Assembly (NCBI GenBank): GCA_963804495.1
Contig: CAWDQN010000002.1
Location: 150,041 to 214,040, forward strand
DNA length: 64,000 nt
Reading direction: 5' to 3'
Origin: Rhodovastum sp963804495
GTDB lineage: Bacteria > Pseudomonadota > Alphaproteobacteria > Acetobacterales > Acetobacteraceae
The notes beneath the pieces are model-generated. The model searched no databases. It had not been told where the DNA came from and was given only the letters and a program-made list of their open reading frames with translations. Positions within the stretch are counted from its first letter, which is position 1. Each line of letters starts with the position of its first letter. Position numbers and translations under genes: made by a program. This document shows, one piece after another, positions 62,275 to 64,000 of this stretch.

Positions 62275-62713
62275 TCTTCACCCTAATCTTGCCAAAAAAA
62301 TATTCATCGCTGATTTTCCGCTTTGTCGCGTACTGTTAGAAGATGAAAAACATTATCCTTGGCTTTTACTTGTTCCTCGGCGGGAAAATGTCTCTCGTTT
62401 GATGGATTTGTCTGAGTCGGATCAACTGCAATTGATCAAAGAGTTGGATTATGTGCAAAGGGCGATGTGGGAGGAGTTTCAGCCTAATCAACTAAATGTT
62501 GCAGCGATTGGAAATAAGACATCTCAATTGCATATTCATGTGATTAGTAGGAATGCTAGCGACCCTGCCTGGCCTGGTACTGTGTGGGATCATTCCGTCC
62601 GTTCACGCTATGATGACGGTGTAAAAAATTCAATCACACAAAGGCTAAAGTTTCTGTTATCTTCTATGGCGTTGACAACCAAAGCTGCGTGCGTCAGCGA
62701 TGCTTTTGTATAG
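62264..62713 (+). CDS. HIT-family protein
   Basis: 149 residues. The histidine triad region reads QLHIHVISRNASDPAWPGTVW near residue 88, as in the HIT proteins of the COG0537 type; nucleotide hydrolase or transferase activity is likely. Translationally coupled to the HAD gene. Confidence 0.88.
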   Translation: MTFDLHPNLAKKIFIADFPLCRVLLEDEKHYPWLLLVPRRENVSRLMDLSESDQLQLIKELDYVQRAMWEEFQPNQLNVAAIGNKTSQLHIHVISRNASDPAWPGTVWDHSVRSRYDDGVKNSITQRLKFLLSSMALTTKAACVSDAFV

Positions 62714-62730
62714 CTGTACCCAACATGTTC

Positions 62731-62985
62731 TTAGGCCGGTTTAAAGTGAAAGCGGCAGCAAGCCGGAGGCTTGCTACCGCGCTCCCAAAGCCGGTCCATT
62801 TCCCCCACGGCTCAAGCTTAGGCAGGTACTTGCCTAAACGAGCTCTAGATACATTTAAAGTCGGCTTTGGAGCGCGATAGCATGCCTCCGGCATGCTGCC
62901 GCTTTCACTTTACTTAGGCTGTTGAAAATGAAAGCGGGGCAGCAAGCCTTCGGTAGGGTACCGCGTTTCAAAGCCCCTAAGATAG
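62731..62985. repeat. MITE-like inverted repeat with partial third copy
   Basis: Arms of about 50 bases (62,743-62,793 and 62,861-62,911) share AAAGTGAAAGCGGCAGCA and a GGAGGC hairpin. A central palindrome TTAGGCAGG-TACTTGCCTAA lies at about 62,818. A further partial copy in the same orientation as the left arm follows at 62,927-62,985 (AATGAAAGCGGGGCAGCAAG). No coding potential. It fills the gap between HIT and the Rhs-type gene. Confidence 0.82.
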
Positions 62986-63072
62986 TTAAAAAATGTTTGT
63001 CGTTTTTGAATTTTCTCTTTACACAATTTTCTGTAGCGTTTTATGCTCCCTCCAATTTGCTCGAGGTCTTGC

Positions 63073-64000
63073 ATGAAAAAGCAAATATATCAATTGTTTT
63101 TTTTAATCTATGTAGCGGTTGCGCAGGCACATACCTCCCGATTGGCACCGGAAACAGAACACCTCTCCTTGGCTTATGGCTGTGTGCATGTCATTTCTGG
63201 GGAGTTTGTGCAGCAGAGTACAGATTTGTTGGTGGGCCCTTCTCTAGCGCATAGTCGGATCTATGATAGTAATCATAGCAATATCCAATCGAGTGTCGCT
63301 TATGGCTTTGCCTGGAACCTGCCGCGAGGCATTAGACAGCTCGAGTACTACGAAAGGAAAGGTCGCGATGATGAGGGGAACCACGTCCCTAAGCGAACCA
63401 CCATCATCCTCATGGAAGAAAGAGAGGGCGCTAGCCTGATTTATCACGGCCAATATATAAAGGCCCATCCGGAGGAGTACCGCCATTACACCGTGCGCCC
63501 TTCGGTGTTAAAACGCGGTTACACTAACTACTCCCCTTGGGGCATCGATGGCACCTACAGCCTCCATAACCTTCATCTGATCCATAAAGGCTACCAAAGG
63601 CGTCAGAATTGGGGTGAGTTCACCGTTACCCTCGGTTGTGGAACCCAACGCATCTACCGATGCACAGGGAGGGATTATTACCTCTGGTTGTTGAGTAAGG
63701 AGATACGGCCGGATGGCCTCAGAATCTTTTATGACTATGATGGCTATGGGGTTCTGCACAAGGCATGGATGACAGGAAGCGATGAAACCACCCCCTTGGC
63801 CAGCTACACGCTTCACTACTCAGACAAGACCATTGTCGCCGAGGCAAGCAACGGACAGAAAGTCATCTACAGTAAACACCCCTTCAAAGCCAAGGTGGAT
63901 ACAGACGATGGACCCTGGAATTGGAAAGTCCCCGCCTATCCAGGGCGGATGCCGACCACCTCATCCCCACCTGGTATGAGTACCCCAAAAACTGCCCTCA
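63073..64000 (+). CDS. Rhs/YD-repeat-type secreted protein (5' part)
   Basis: 309 codons to the window edge. Signal peptide MKKQIYQLFFLIYVAVAQA, then SLAYGCVHVISGEFVQQSTDLLVGPS and RIYDSNHSN, the usual opening of Rhs-family envelope proteins (a DUF6531-like region), followed by LLSKEIRPDGLRIFYDYDGYGVL, a YD-repeat-like unit. Near 63,915 the reading may shift: the next frame gives IPTWYEYPKNCP, which looks more natural than this one. Large proteins of this kind occur in Parachlamydiales. Confidence 0.7.
   Translation, partial: MKKQIYQLFFLIYVAVAQAHTSRLAPETEHLSLAYGCVHVISGEFVQQSTDLLVGPSLAHSRIYDSNHSNIQSSVAYGFAWNLPRGIRQLEYYERKGRDDEGNHVPKRTTIILMEEREGASLIYHGQYIKAHPEEYRHYTVRPSVLKRGYTNYSPWGIDGTYSLHNLHLIHKGYQRRQNWGEFTVTLGCGTQRIYRCTGRDYYLWLLSKEIRPDGLRIFYDYDGYGVLHKAWMTGSDETTPLASYTLHYSDKTIVAEASNGQKVIYSKHPFKAKVDTDDGPWNWKVPAYPGRMPTTSSPPGMSTPKTAL

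Noticed and set aside
43750..64000. Treating the AT-rich part as a genomic island in the alphaproteobacterium
   Set aside because: No integrase, tRNA target or att repeat at the join, and both edge genes are cut; a chimera explains it better.
1..64000. CRISPR array or prophage
   Set aside because: No regularly spaced repeats and no phage structural, terminase or integrase genes seen on either side.

Overview
The window is two unrelated genomes joined end to end. Bases 1 to about 43,750 are very GC-rich, with codon third positions mostly G or C, and carry a dense set of alphaproteobacterial genes. The gene set (phasin, a NifA/AnfA-type activator, SPOR protein, HWE histidine kinase, otsA, pyruvoyl arginine decarboxylase) and the intergenic repeats built on CCAGGGC-AGA-GCCCTGG suggest an Acetobacteraceae-like member of the Rhodospirillales; that placement is inference. 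From about 43,750 to the end the DNA is much AT-richer. It carries toxin-antitoxin modules, a decayed insertion sequence, palindromic repeats, a heavy-metal RND pump and an Rhs/YD-type protein, a style typical of an amoeba-associated intracellular bacterium, most likely Parachlamydiales-like (inference). At the join a GC-rich gene start on the + strand and an AT-rich NYN-domain gene on the - strand are both cut off, with no mobile element present, so an assembly chimera is the simplest reading.

Layout of the GC-rich part: 1-2,085 SbcCD/YhaNO-like DNA repair genes with queC; 2,149-3,337 MoeB/ThiF and DsrE; 3,384-5,467 SH3 protein and a three-gene nitrile hydratase/thiocyanate hydrolase-like operon; 5,591-8,466 phasin, TPR protein, DJ-1/PfpI; 8,585-11,487 a divergent AnfA-like activator and ModE-like regulator with a candidate ModE operator between them; 11,517-15,798 dihydroorotase, asparagine synthetase, purU; tRNA-Gly; 16,161-19,683 CheB/CheR/HWE kinase with a receiver protein; 20,155-31,749 thermonuclease, otsA, M20 amidohydrolase, AI-2E-type permease, MFS transporter, cydD and several secreted unknowns; 31,961-36,025 two nearly identical chemoreceptors with C-terminal PilZ domains; 36,263-43,532 xthA, erpA-like, dgt, argS, SPOR protein, PvlArgDC and small unknowns.

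Layout of the AT-rich part: truncated NYN gene; remnants of small genes; an IS1634-like element with intact 23-bp ends but a transposase broken by frameshifts, lying in a decayed secreted-protein gene; a MazF-type toxin and its antitoxin; a secreted LURP/Tubby-like protein; a GT39 glycosyltransferase; a three-gene hipB-hipS-hipT module; a secreted unknown; a czcCBA-type efflux operon whose RND pump gene carries a 159-bp palindromic element inserted in frame; GT2, HAD and HIT genes; a MITE-like inverted repeat; and the start of an Rhs-type gene.

The most notable observations are the in-frame palindromic element inside the RND pump, the AnfA/ModE/Mo-box arrangement, the split HipBST module, the split-beta nitrile hydratase operon and the chimeric join itself.
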